Shown: one piece after another, positions 29,586-36,053 of the stretch
Layout of the letters: each line of letters opens with the position of its first letter
Position numbering within the stretch: position 1 is the stretch's first letter
Virus record (IMG/VR): IMGVR_UViG_3300032326_000166
Span: 1-41,101 of that record
Strand: one strand, 5' to 3'
Length of the DNA stretch: 41,101 bases
Source of the DNA: a virus
Made by a program: the position numbers and the translations under genes
Notes under the pieces: model-generated
Databases searched by the model: none
Told to the model about the DNA's origin: nothing
What the model saw: only the letters and a program-made list of their open reading frames with translations

Positions 29586-30670
29586 CACTTGACCTTAAAT
29601 TGAAGTTCTGGTGTGTACAGTGTGACTTTACCTACGTGTTTGTTATAAGTATGTACAAAACCACAGGTAACAATCAAGTCGTCGCCTGCGCTGCCGTAAG
29701 GATGAGCACGTTCGTAACAGGCCTTGTATCCTTCGTGCGTAAACTTACTAAGTTTGTAAGTGTTCTTAAGTGCTGTTCCAAGGTCATCGAAGAACTGTTG
29801 ATCCAGTGTGACTTTGGCTTTTTCGCATTTGTGAAAGAAGTTAGCCAAACCAATCATAGTAGCACCGTAGACTTGTTCCAAAGGCCAAGTGGCAGTATGG
29901 AAGTCTAACGCTAAATCTAAGTAGCGACCTTTATTTTTAGTGCTGTCAAACAGTTCGTATGAACCCCACAGATTAGGATAGTGACTGATGTTGCCAGGGT
30001 CTTTGGCAATGCGTACTGCCCTACAGTTATTAGCTGTCAAAATGTTGTCTACAGCAATAGCGGCAGGGTCGCCGTAACTTACTTTAATAGTGAACGCATC
30101 GTAACCAGAAACACCTTTCTTGTGTGTAAGGTTAATGCTAAGGAATGCTTCGCCTGCGATTCTCATAAGATACTTACGAGCTTCCATGGGATCCTTTTTA
30201 ATCATGTCAGCAGGTGCGCGAAGAACAAAACAAGGAGCATGTGTCCATCCTTGTCGGCTAATTGCTCTAGCAGTATGATGTCCGTCGAATGGACAAATCA
30301 TTCCTGTTACAGGATCTTCCATAGCTAGGATAACACTAATTTTTCTAGCGTCAAATTCAAATTCGATTCCGTAAATATGTGCTGGGATTAAGTCTCGTTG
30401 GATCTCGCTAAGGATACCGAACTGACTCATCAGTTCCCATCCTAATTCAAGTGTGTAGCCTTTGGTGGCTCTTGGATCGACAGTGTTTGGAGTAACTGGG
30501 CTTGAACCAATGATAGCGTTGTTTAGATCTTCAATGTCTTTCCACGGAATGACTCCATGTGTGAAGTTCTTGCTCATTGTACGCATATCGATAAAACCTG
30601 GTTTGGCGTCGAATGCGATTTTATACTTGCCCAACAGTCGTGTTAGGGCACGTTGATTTTTGATTTTCAT
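29585..30670 (-). CDS. ParB/Srx-like domain protein
   Basis: 361 residues. ICPFDGHHTARAISRQGW near residues 125-143 resembles the ParB/sulfiredoxin-type motif (D-G-x-H-R), here D-G-H-H-T-A-R. The flanking VILAMEDPVTG and APCFVL are the surrounding strands. The rest (SINLTHKKGVSGYDAFTIKV, then a helical C-terminal half) is not assigned. Such phage proteins may bind or nick DNA or hydrolyse nucleotides. Sigma-70 promoter ~60 nt upstream; heads a two-gene unit with the GIY-YIG protein. Confidence 0.78.
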   Translation of the reverse strand: MKIKNQRALTRLLGKYKIAFDAKPGFIDMRTMSKNFTHGVIPWKDIEDLNNAIIGSSPVTPNTVDPRATKGYTLELGWELMSQFGILSEIQRDLIPAHIYGIEFEFDARKISVILAMEDPVTGMICPFDGHHTARAISRQGWTHAPCFVLRAPADMIKKDPMEARKYLMRIAGEAFLSINLTHKKGVSGYDAFTIKVSYGDPAAIAVDNILTANNCRAVRIAKDPGNISHYPNLWGSYELFDSTKNKGRYLDLALDFHTATWPLEQVYGATMIGLANFFHKCEKAKVTLDQQFFDDLGTALKNTYKLSKFTHEGYKACYERAHPYGSAGDDLIVTCGFVHTYNKHVGKVTLYTPELQFKVK

Positions 30671-30729
30671 AAATTTTTCCTATAAGTTTGAGTTAGCAAC
30701 ACGAACCGTAGTCCATCTCGCATATGGCT

Positions 30730-30758
30730 ATTATACGGTCTATAGGAATTTTAGTCAA
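30730..30758 (-). promoter_or_regulatory. Sigma-70 promoter for ParB-like gene
   Basis: TTGACT (30758-30753), 17 nt, TATAAT (30735-30730) on the minus strand. It begins immediately after the terminator of the HTH gene. Confidence 0.85.
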
Positions 30759-30759
30759 C

Positions 30760-30784
30760 AAAAAAGGCTACCTAAGTAGCCTTT
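30760..30784 (-). terminator. Intrinsic terminator after HTH gene
   Basis: AAAGGCTAC-CTAA-GTAGCCTTT stem followed on the minus strand by a T-run (T6). It lies 20 nt after the stop at 30804 and directly before the next promoter. Confidence 0.9.
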
Positions 30785-30803
30785 GATTATCAAACTTTAA
30801 CGA

Positions 30804-31076
30804 TTAAAGTGTGATACCCATTTGCTTGGCTTTGTAGCCAAGAGCAACGATTTCACGGCTTGGCTTGCCCATTTCATATTCAGTAACTTTAACACCGTTA
30901 CCAGCAACACGGCTCTTGGCATAAACTGCGTAACCATTGTGACGGATACGGCTAGCTTCTGCGGCAATGTTCTTGATACCAAAACGCTTGGTTGCGTCTG
31001 ATTGGGTAACCTTCTCGCCATTGTACAATGCGTCGAAAAGTTTGAATGTCTTAGTTTCTTTGTTAATGAATTTCAT
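30804..31076 (-). CDS. Small helix-turn-helix protein
   Basis: 90 residues. TFKLFDALYNGEKVTQSDAT, then KRFGIKNIAAEASRIRHNGY form a winged-HTH-like DNA-binding unit (L-x-x-G-x-x-[VL]-T-x-x-x-A-x-x-R-F-G-I...I-x-x-[LI]-R-x-x-G-Y). YEMGKPSREIVALGYKAKQM is the wing and tail. Monocistronic with promoter and terminator; an inverted repeat in its leader could be an operator or RNA hairpin for autoregulation. Similar small HTH proteins are common in T4-like phages; target unknown. Confidence 0.85.
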   Translation of the reverse strand: MKFINKETKTFKLFDALYNGEKVTQSDATKRFGIKNIAAEASRIRHNGYAVYAKSRVAGNGVKVTEYEMGKPSREIVALGYKAKQMGITL

Positions 31077-31096
31077 GTTTAAGTTTCCTTGTTAGT

Positions 31097-31115
31097 GTTA
31101 GCTTTACTCGCTAAC
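31097..31115 (-). promoter_or_regulatory. Inverted repeat in HTH gene leader
   Basis: GTTAGC-N7-GCTAAC. It lies just downstream of the predicted transcript start, so it may be an operator for the HTH protein or a 5' mRNA hairpin. Confidence 0.5.
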
Positions 31116-31123
31116 GTTCTACT

Positions 31124-31152
31124 AGTATAAACTATACACAATAGCAAATCAA
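31124..31152 (-). promoter_or_regulatory. Sigma-70 promoter for HTH gene
   Basis: TTGATT (31152-31147), 17 nt, TATACT (31129-31124) on the minus strand. Confidence 0.75.
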
Positions 31153-31170
31153 GCAAAACGGTAAAATAGT

Positions 31171-31530
31171 TTAGATTTTAACACCCAAAGCATCGGCTTC
31201 TTCTTTAGACATGTGTCCTTTGAAGTTAGTATAGGGGAATCGTTTTTTGACTATTTCCAAGGCTTCTTGTAACGTAGTGCCCTGAGCAAGGAATTCATTT
31301 GTGTCAGCATTAAACAAATAAAGCACGTTGGCATGACGTTCAACTCTAAGTGGTGTAGCACCTGCTTCGTCTGCTTCTTCTGCCATCAAGTCTTCTCGTT
31401 TGTATTTTTCCAGTAGTTTGATTACACCATCTGGATTACTCAATAGTCTAGCTATCAATCTGTAATTGGCAAACCAATAGCCCAGCATGAAGCCGCCAAA
31501 CCACAACAATAATACTTCAATAATATCCAC
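31171..31530 (-). CDS. Membrane-anchored phage protein
   Basis: 119 residues from a GTG start with SD AAGGA. VLLLWFGGFMLGYWFANYRL (residues ~5-25) is a single N-terminal membrane segment. The cytoplasmic or periplasmic rest has a small beta-alpha domain (RHANVLYLFNADTNEFLAQG then TLQEALEIVKKRFP) of the kind seen in short phage early proteins. Overlaps the upstream gene by 14 nt. Function unknown. Confidence 0.8.
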   Translation of the reverse strand: MDIIEVLLLWFGGFMLGYWFANYRLIARLLSNPDGVIKLLEKYKREDLMAEEADEAGATPLRVERHANVLYLFNADTNEFLAQGTTLQEALEIVKKRFPYTNFKGHMSKEEADALGVKI

Positions 31531-31708
31531 TGTTTATGTCCTTAACAAAACGATTGATGAATGCTTCAATTAAACAATTATACTGTCTATCTGAGCCGTA
31601 GCGATTATAATGGACCCAAGTACCTCGTTGGTCAACTACGATGTCGTTGACTACGAAATGACTACCTTCTCTGGTAGTCCACTTTGATCCTATTGTAACT
31701 TGTTCCAT
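31517..31708 (-). CDS. Small phage protein, G-S-x-W...W-V-H-Y type
   Basis: 63 residues: MEQVTIGSKWTTREGSHFVV, then DQRGTWVHYNRYGSDRQYNC and EAFINRFV. The small beta fold with G-S-K-W near the start and E-A-F-x-x-R-F at the end is, from memory, a recurrent T4-like phage type without a function. Preceded by a sigma-70 promoter and SD AAGGA. Its stop lies inside the next gene's start region. Confidence 0.8.
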   Translation of the reverse strand: MEQVTIGSKWTTREGSHFVVNDIVVDQRGTWVHYNRYGSDRQYNCLIEAFINRFVKDINSGYY

Positions 31709-31728
31709 AATTGTCCTTTTCAGTATTT

Positions 31729-31757
31729 ATTTTACTGTCAATTCTATACTATGTCAA
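31729..31757 (-). promoter_or_regulatory. Sigma-70 promoter with overlapping late-type box
   Basis: TTGACA (31757-31752), 17 nt, TAAAAT (31734-31729) on the minus strand; AAATAAATA overlaps the -10. The -35 overlaps the last codons of the upstream gene. Confidence 0.7.
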
Positions 31758-32008
31758 TGTCCGTTGCCCCATTTTAGCTGCCAAAATGTATAATCTCTAG
31801 CAGTCAGTTTGGCAACAATGACGTACTCATAACCGTAAAGACTGATGTTCATATTGCGGCGCCACTCGGGTTGATCTACGGCATGACTCATGACCCATTG
31901 CCCCATTTCGCTTTGTTCCCACTCGTATAAAGGTTGTGCGGCATAGAGATCTGGGTCGTCGACATCGCCCATCTTAAAACGGTGTACGACTACAGTCTTA
32001 ACTTCCAC
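31754..32008 (-). CDS. L-[RK]-W family small protein (long form of motif)
   Basis: 84 residues if started at GTG 32008; an ATG at 32131 would overlap the upstream gene by 116 nt and lacks an SD. VDDPDLYAAQPLYEWEQSEM, then WRRNMNISLYGYEYVIVAKL and the end RDYTFWQLKWGNGH. The D-Y-x-x-F/W-x-L-K-W ending matches the C-terminal motif of the small-protein string upstream. It closes the operon that begins at 36599. The start is uncertain. Confidence 0.7.
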   Translation of the reverse strand: MEVKTVVVHRFKMGDVDDPDLYAAQPLYEWEQSEMGQWVMSHAVDQPEWRRNMNISLYGYEYVIVAKLTARDYTFWQLKWGNGH

Positions 32009-32015
32009 AACTTTA

Positions 32016-32381
32016 TCATGGACTAGATTGAACTGATTCGGGTAAGTTTTCTGTAGACTCAACCAATCTCTTGAAGGTTTCGAAATTGCCTCTAGCTTTG
32101 CCGAGTCCTGGGTATTTTTTACATAACTCATCTAGTTGTTGTTCCTCTGCCATTTTCCTTTTTGCCCAATCTAAGATAGCCTGAGCTTCTACATTTAGTT
32201 CAACCGTGGCATAACTCGACTCTAGTTGTTTCCACATGTTACCATCATTGATTTCGATACAGTTCATGTTGCCATTGTATCGCATCATGCCTGAACCTAC
32301 TGCACCTGGGCTGATGTAAGGATTACTTGGACTGCCGCCACTTACTGTAATATACCGACTAGGTGTTATTCCTTTAATCAT
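32016..32381 (-). CDS. Conserved-type phage protein
   Basis: 121 residues: MIKGITPSRYITVSGGSPSN, then GSGMMRYNGNMNCIEINDGN and MWKQL, followed by a helical C-terminal half (AQAILDWAKRKMAEEQQLDE). The N-terminal part resembles fibre-type I-E-[IV]-[FN]-D-G-x-x-W modules of cyanophage and pelagic phage proteins, as I recall them. It lies among L-R-W proteins but lacks their ending. SD GGGGA overlaps the preceding stop. Role unknown, possibly virion-linked though in an early-type operon. Confidence 0.8.
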   Translation of the reverse strand: MIKGITPSRYITVSGGSPSNPYISPGAVGSGMMRYNGNMNCIEINDGNMWKQLESSYATVELNVEAQAILDWAKRKMAEEQQLDELCKKYPGLGKARGNFETFKRLVESTENLPESVQSSP

Positions 32382-32382
32382 A

Positions 32383-32553
32383 TCATCCCCAATGTAATAA
32401 AAATAATGTTGCGTCTCTGTCTTTGGTAAACTCTACCTGTGCCAATGCTTTGAGTTTCCAACGACTGCCTGGAGGTCCAAATGTTTTAGACAACCAATCA
32501 ATTGCTTTGCGAGTTTCGTAGGTACGAATATTTGTCAAATCTACAACTTTCAT
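32383..32553 (-). CDS. L-[RK]-W family small protein
   Basis: 56 residues from ATG 32553 (ATGA overlap). MKVVDLTNIRTYETRKAIDW, LSKTFGPPGSRWKLKALAQV, then EFTKDRDATLFLLHWG. It has the complete minimal unit: W-[LC]-x-x-x-F-G-x-x-G-x-x-W, a strand, then F-x-x-x-x-D-A-x-x-F-x-L-x-W. Being the shortest, it probably defines the core domain. Function unknown. Confidence 0.78.
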   Translation of the reverse strand: MKVVDLTNIRTYETRKAIDWLSKTFGPPGSRWKLKALAQVEFTKDRDATLFLLHWG

Positions 32554-32768
32554 TCCTCGCCACTCCACCGTAGAATAAACCAATCTCGTTGACTAGCTTT
32601 ACGAAAACTAAACAGTCTCTCAGTCATACGCATACCTTTACCAAACTCGCTGTTACACCAATCTTCCATTTCTTTTAATCGCTCTTCGGAAATAGTCTCA
32701 TCTTCATCTGCTTCAATAACTATACCAGGAAGTCTAAACATTCCCACTTCACATGTTTTCATTTTCAT
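32550..32768 (-). CDS. L-[RK]-W family small protein
   Basis: 72 residues. MKMKTCEVGMFRLPGIVIEA, then EDWCNSEFGKGMRMTERLFS and FRKASQRDWFILRWSGEE. W-C-x-x-x-F-G-x-G and the W-F-I-L-R-W ending place it in the tandem family. The DNA encoding L-R-W-S (CTA CGG TGG AGT) lies a few bases before the next ATG and can serve as its ribosome site. The ATG overlaps the stop above (ATGA). Confidence 0.8.
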   Translation of the reverse strand: MKMKTCEVGMFRLPGIVIEADEDETISEERLKEMEDWCNSEFGKGMRMTERLFSFRKASQRDWFILRWSGEE

Positions 32769-33160
32769 CGTGCTAACTCCAATAACATCTGATAGTTGCG
32801 GTATGCTTTTTCCACTGCGGGATTTCGACTACGAACGACGCTGTCTTCACGTTCTCGCTGCCATACTCGTTTGCCTTCTTCAGCATCTTTTTGAAGGTAC
32901 TTCATGTGTTCTTGCTCTGCTATTAATCTTTTTAGATTATCACTGGTTAAGTGTATGGACTTCATAGGCACTACTTGAGTTTCTATGTTGTATGGTTCTC
33001 GGCCGTCCCATTTATAGTAAGGCATTTGTCTTACATAATGACGATATTCTTTACTGTCTTCGATACGGCATTCAAACTTGTTCTGAAAGTATTCTTCACT
33101 GTTATGCTCGTCTTTCAAAAAATACGGATGTTGTAGATAATCTTTGTAGTTGTAGGCCAT
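32765..33160 (-). CDS. Hypothetical protein inside the L-[RK]-W string
   Basis: 131 residues from ATG 33160, which overlaps the previous stop (TAATG) and has SD AAGGTGG encoded by the L-R-W codons upstream. MAYNYKDYLQHPYFLKDEHN, aromatic and charged, then a helical C-terminal half (LKRLIAEQEHMKYLQKDAEE). It lacks the family ending (LLELAR instead), so it is an unrelated insertion in the string or has lost the motif. Unassigned. Confidence 0.78.
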   Translation of the reverse strand: MAYNYKDYLQHPYFLKDEHNSEEYFQNKFECRIEDSKEYRHYVRQMPYYKWDGREPYNIETQVVPMKSIHLTSDNLKRLIAEQEHMKYLQKDAEEGKRVWQREREDSVVRSRNPAVEKAYRNYQMLLELAR

Positions 33161-33384
33161 TAGTTCCACCTTAGTATAAACCAAGTATAATGTCTTGCGT
33201 GTTTAAAAGCAAATGTGGTATTGCCAAACATACTGTGTATTGTCCAGTCGGGCAAGCCTGTCCAGTCTTTAGGGCAGGGCTCGCCTATCCATTTGCCTTC
33301 ACCTATAGTGTCACGACACCACTGTTCCATAATGCCGTTAAGATGATATCGTGTATTATTAAACGTTATTCGATTGTTGTTCAC
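33160..33384 (-). CDS. L-[RK]-W family small protein
   Basis: 74 residues from GTG 33384, which overlaps the previous stop (TAGTG); an ATG at 33393 is the alternative. NNRITFNNTRYHLNGIMEQW, CRDTIGEGKWIGEPCPKDW, then FAFKHARHYTWFILRWN. It carries W-C-x-x-x-I-G-x-G-x-W and the full ending. Its last codons (CTA AGG TGG AAC TAATG) overlap the next gene's ribosome site and start. Confidence 0.77.
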   Translation of the reverse strand: MNNNRITFNNTRYHLNGIMEQWCRDTIGEGKWIGEPCPKDWTGLPDWTIHSMFGNTTFAFKHARHYTWFILRWN

Positions 33385-33734
33385 TAGTTCCATTTTAGTA
33401 TAAACCAATCACGATCTTTTTGTTCTTTAAACCAAAACTTACGATTGTTCATGTACCATCGCTTTAGTGGCTCGGGTGTTAGATTCTTAGTCTCACTCCA
33501 TATACTACCAGTTTCACCAAACGTATCCAAGCACCATACTTCCATGTCTAACCAGTTGCCGCCTTCGGGCTGTACTGTATAGTATCTACTGCCATAGACT
33601 GTGCCTTCGGAGCAGATTAATGCTTCAACAGGACGTTGTTGTATGTCGTCTATAAGCCGTTGGTAGGCGTTACGGCCTTTGTTTGTGTATTGATTTACCA
33701 TAGCTTCAAATGCTTCTTGCTCGTGATTGGTCAT
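33384..33734 (-). CDS. L-[RK]-W family protein, extended N-terminus
   Basis: 116 residues from ATG 33734 (ATGA overlap). A helical N-terminal ~45 residues (MTNHEQEAFEAMVNQYTNKG) precede the family unit: LDMEVWCLDTFGETGSIWSE, a basic loop, then FWFKEQKDRDWFILKWN. Largest clear member of the string. Function unknown; the extra helix may be a separate interaction surface. Confidence 0.8.
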   Translation of the reverse strand: MTNHEQEAFEAMVNQYTNKGRNAYQRLIDDIQQRPVEALICSEGTVYGSRYYTVQPEGGNWLDMEVWCLDTFGETGSIWSETKNLTPEPLKRWYMNNRKFWFKEQKDRDWFILKWN

Positions 33735-33985
33735 GACCATTTGAGTTTGAATAGCATTGCATGTTTGTCTTCTTTGAACACAAACTTCTTGCCGTACTTG
33801 CCTAAACTGGCTTCCCAAGATCCTTTGGGAAATGTTTTAGCACACCAAGCTCGCACTTCTTTGTACTGTGCCATTTCGCCCCATTCGCCGCCATTGCTTT
33901 CAAAGAGGTTATACAAGTTAGTCCGTGACACTTCGACTACTTGCCAGTTGTGTTGTCTTACAAGTTTTCTCAATCGTGTTTTCAT
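33731..33985 (-). CDS. L-[RK]-W family small protein
   Basis: 84 residues. MKTRLRKLVRQHNWQVVEVS, then VRAWCAKTFPKGSWEASLGK and FVFKEDKHAMLFKLKWS. It has W-C-x-x-x-F-P-x-G-x-W and the ending. The basic N-terminus is unlike other members. SD AAGGA lies in the end of the gene above, and its ATG overlaps that gene's stop. Confidence 0.82.
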   Translation of the reverse strand: MKTRLRKLVRQHNWQVVEVSRTNLYNLFESNGGEWGEMAQYKEVRAWCAKTFPKGSWEASLGKYGKKFVFKEDKHAMLFKLKWS

Positions 33986-34302
33986 TTAAATCCTTCTTCA
34001 AGATGCTGTTTGGCAAAGCTGTATGTTTTGTTTTCTATAATGTATTCACTAAAGGCAATGCGAAACATGTAAGCTGCCTTGCGACTTTCAAACTGAATAA
34101 GCGGAGTTTCAGGGCTGTCTCCTCTATCGACTCTCAAGGCGGAGCTTTCATAGTAGTTGTGTATAATGTGCCAGCGTTCAAAAGGTCCGTCTAACGGATA
34201 GTTACCGCACCAGTCATACATGTCATCAGTAATCTTCTTGACTAAGAATCGATAGGTAAAGTCCGGAAGGTTGTTGCCTCCGCCGCTGTAAAAGTATTCC
34301 AT
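33982..34302 (-). CDS. Diverged L-[RK]-W family protein
   Basis: 106 residues from ATG 34302 (TAATG overlap; SD AGGTGGAG encoded by the upstream L-R-W-S). MEYFYSGGGNNLPDFTYRFL, MYDWCGNYPLDGPFERW, then IQFESRKAAYMFRIAFSEYI with a C-terminal extension of ~20 residues. The F-x-x-R-K-A-A-x-M-F-R-I-A-F segment is a degenerate copy of the ending, with A-F in place of R-W, so this is a diverged member. Confidence 0.78.
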   Translation of the reverse strand: MEYFYSGGGNNLPDFTYRFLVKKITDDMYDWCGNYPLDGPFERWHIIHNYYESSALRVDRGDSPETPLIQFESRKAAYMFRIAFSEYIIENKTYSFAKQHLEEGFK

Positions 34303-34598
34303 TAACTCCACCTTAATGTAAACCACATGGCATCTTTAGGATCTTTAAACACCCATTGGCCGTTTAACAATTTGTAATCGCTCTTGGCATTGATGTGAAT
34401 CCATTCTGCTGTTTCACTGTACCACTCTCCATTACTCAACCGAGTCAGTGGTGGTTCAAACGCCGGGTTCATGGTAGTCACTGTCCAGCCTTCCTTAGTT
34501 AATACATCAATCATAAGGTCATCTAATAATTCTTTATCTATTGCTCGGGCTATCTCTGATGACGCCCGTTCTAGCATTTGATTTTCTAGTGTTGTCAT
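34302..34598 (-). CDS. L-[RK]-W family protein
   Basis: 98 residues from ATG 34598 (ATGA overlap); MVM two codons upstream is an alternative. MTTLENQMLERASSEIARAI, VTTMNPAFEPPLTRLSNGEW, then WVFKDPKDAMWFTLRWS. The D-A-M-W-F-T-L-R-W-S ending is the clearest of all. Its L-R-W-S codons (TTA AGG TGG AGT) form the next gene's Shine-Dalgarno. Confidence 0.82.
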   Translation of the reverse strand: MTTLENQMLERASSEIARAIDKELLDDLMIDVLTKEGWTVTTMNPAFEPPLTRLSNGEWYSETAEWIHINAKSDYKLLNGQWVFKDPKDAMWFTLRWS

Positions 34599-34816
34599 GA
34601 CCATTTTAAAGCAAATAATGTGGCGTACTTTTCTGTGTAAAAGGTAAACACAGTATGTCTATCCGTAACTGAATGTCCAGTGATAGGATCAAAGGTTGCT
34701 TGCCTATAAGCAAAGTCAAAGTCAACACCCTGTGTCAAACCTTGATCCCTTAATGAACGCACTATGTTCATAACATCGTCTGCTTTTCTATTTAGAATAA
34801 CAATGTCAACTGCCAA
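34595..34816 (-). CDS. L-[RK]-W family small protein, first of the string
   Basis: 73 residues from TTG 34816 with AGGA about 9 nt upstream; the start is the least certain part. VDIVILNRKADDVMNIVRSL, GVDFDFAYRQATF, then TVFTFYTEKYATLFALKWS. The beta-alpha-beta start and F-T-F-Y-x-E-K-x-A-T-x-F-A-L-K-W ending suggest a small alpha/beta domain for the family. Overlaps the gene above by 11 nt. Confidence 0.72.
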   Translation of the reverse strand: MAVDIVILNRKADDVMNIVRSLRDQGLTQGVDFDFAYRQATFDPITGHSVTDRHTVFTFYTEKYATLFALKWS

Positions 34817-35270
34817 CCGTGTGATCCTGCGTGAGTTGACAAACTAATTGAAAACGTTCAAATGCTCTACGCACATTTGGATTCTGTAATAGCTGTTCAG
34901 CTTCCGCCATCATGGCCTTTACACCTTCCTCGGCAATTTCTCTAGCACTGGGAATCTCAACGTAGTAACGTTCGTCACCAAAGGCCTTGGCCAAGTTTTC
35001 CCAAGCCTTGCGTTGTTTCTCAGTGATAGGCTTTTTGTGCGGGCGCATCTCACTGGCCTTGACCACAGCCTTACTGATTACATCTTCAGCAACACGGCCA
35101 GCCGCAATCATGGCAGCATAGTTTGGCTCAATGTTAAATCTTCGACTGGTACCGCCTGGATAGCACATGACAAGGTGATTGCCTTTGGGAAAGCTATCCA
35201 TGTAGGTGCTGTCATATTCCGCAACAGGTTTATATCTGCGTCCAACTTTTTCGTAATAGATTTTTTTCAT
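34806..35270 (-). CDS. Conserved-type phage protein
   Basis: 154 residues: MKKIYYEKVGRRYKPVAEYD, then GNHLVMCYPGGTSRRFNIEP and a helical half (ITEKQRKAWENLAKAFGDER). From memory the YYEKVGRRY...PKGNHLVMCYPGG pattern is common in T4-like phages of aquatic bacteria without an assigned role. No membrane or catalytic motif. It follows the peptidase gene in the operon by 8 nt. Confidence 0.82.
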   Translation of the reverse strand: MKKIYYEKVGRRYKPVAEYDSTYMDSFPKGNHLVMCYPGGTSRRFNIEPNYAAMIAAGRVAEDVISKAVVKASEMRPHKKPITEKQRKAWENLAKAFGDERYYVEIPSAREIAEEGVKAMMAEAEQLLQNPNVRRAFERFQLVCQLTQDHTVGS

Positions 35271-35278
35271 ACTTCATG

Positions 35279-36046
35279 TTAATAGAGTTTACCCATGATA
35301 TGATTATACATTATGTATTTGACTTTGTCAAGCCTGGCCTGTTTAGTTTGATAGCCTAAAACCACAATGTAGTGTGTTTGGCCCAGTTCTTCTACCACCA
35401 TACTGACACACCAACCTGCAGGAGTAGTCAAACCAGTCTTACTGATTTGAATATTTTTGAATTCAGTAAGTACAATCCTGTTGGTATTGTTAAAGGCTAT
35501 CTCTGTGGTTCGCTTTTTGTTTTCCGTTATGACACTGCTATGAGTTCTAGTGCTGATATCTTTAATAATGTCAACTCTGTGTACCTGCTCAAGAAGGTTA
35601 ACCAAATCCCTTGCAGTACTTACATTATTATTACTGAGCCCACTAGCATCTTCAAAACGAGTATGTGTCATGCCCAATTGACTGGCTCTAGTGTTCATGG
35701 CCGCAATGAAGGCTGTTCTGCCTCCAGGATAATCATGTGCTAGACTTTCAGCGGCACTGTTATCACTGCGTACTAACATGGCTGTTAGCAATTCCAGTCT
35801 AGTGTAGGTACGTTTGGGCAACACAGTAGTCCATCGATTGATCAGCTGTGTTCTACTTTCCAAACTCAATCCAGACTCCACAGCTACCAAAGCAGTCATT
35901 AACTTGGTAATGCTGGCAATGGGCCTAACTCGGTCAGTATTTTGATTAACCAAGGCAGTGTGTTTGCTTTGATTAAAAACGAAAACACTGGGTTCTGCGT
36001 GAACAGACCCGGTGATGAGGGCTAAAAATAATATTAAATAACGCAT
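35279..36046 (-). CDS. Exported S11-type D-Ala-D-Ala peptidase (PBP7-like)
   Basis: 255 residues. Signal peptide MRYLILFLALITGSVHA is followed by the serine peptidase: S45-I-T-K48 (S-x-x-K), RSDNSAAE (S-x-N) and ISKTGLT (K-T-G), all intact and well spaced. It resembles PBP7/PbpG endopeptidases, which cut cross-links or terminal D-Ala in periplasmic peptidoglycan; length is slightly short of PbpG. In an early-type operon it may alter the wall before lysis or block other phages. Close to host enzymes, probably acquired. Confidence 0.93.
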   Translation of the reverse strand: MRYLILFLALITGSVHAEPSVFVFNQSKHTALVNQNTDRVRPIASITKLMTALVAVESGLSLESRTQLINRWTTVLPKRTYTRLELLTAMLVRSDNSAAESLAHDYPGGRTAFIAAMNTRASQLGMTHTRFEDASGLSNNNVSTARDLVNLLEQVHRVDIIKDISTRTHSSVITENKKRTTEIAFNNTNRIVLTEFKNIQISKTGLTTPAGWCVSMVVEELGQTHYIVVLGYQTKQARLDKVKYIMYNHIMGKLY

Positions 36047-36053
36047 AGGTTAT

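Noticed and set aside
32009-32131. Long N-terminal extension of the gene ending at 31754
   Set aside because: Would overlap a well-supported gene by 116 nt and has no SD; GTG at 32008 preferred.
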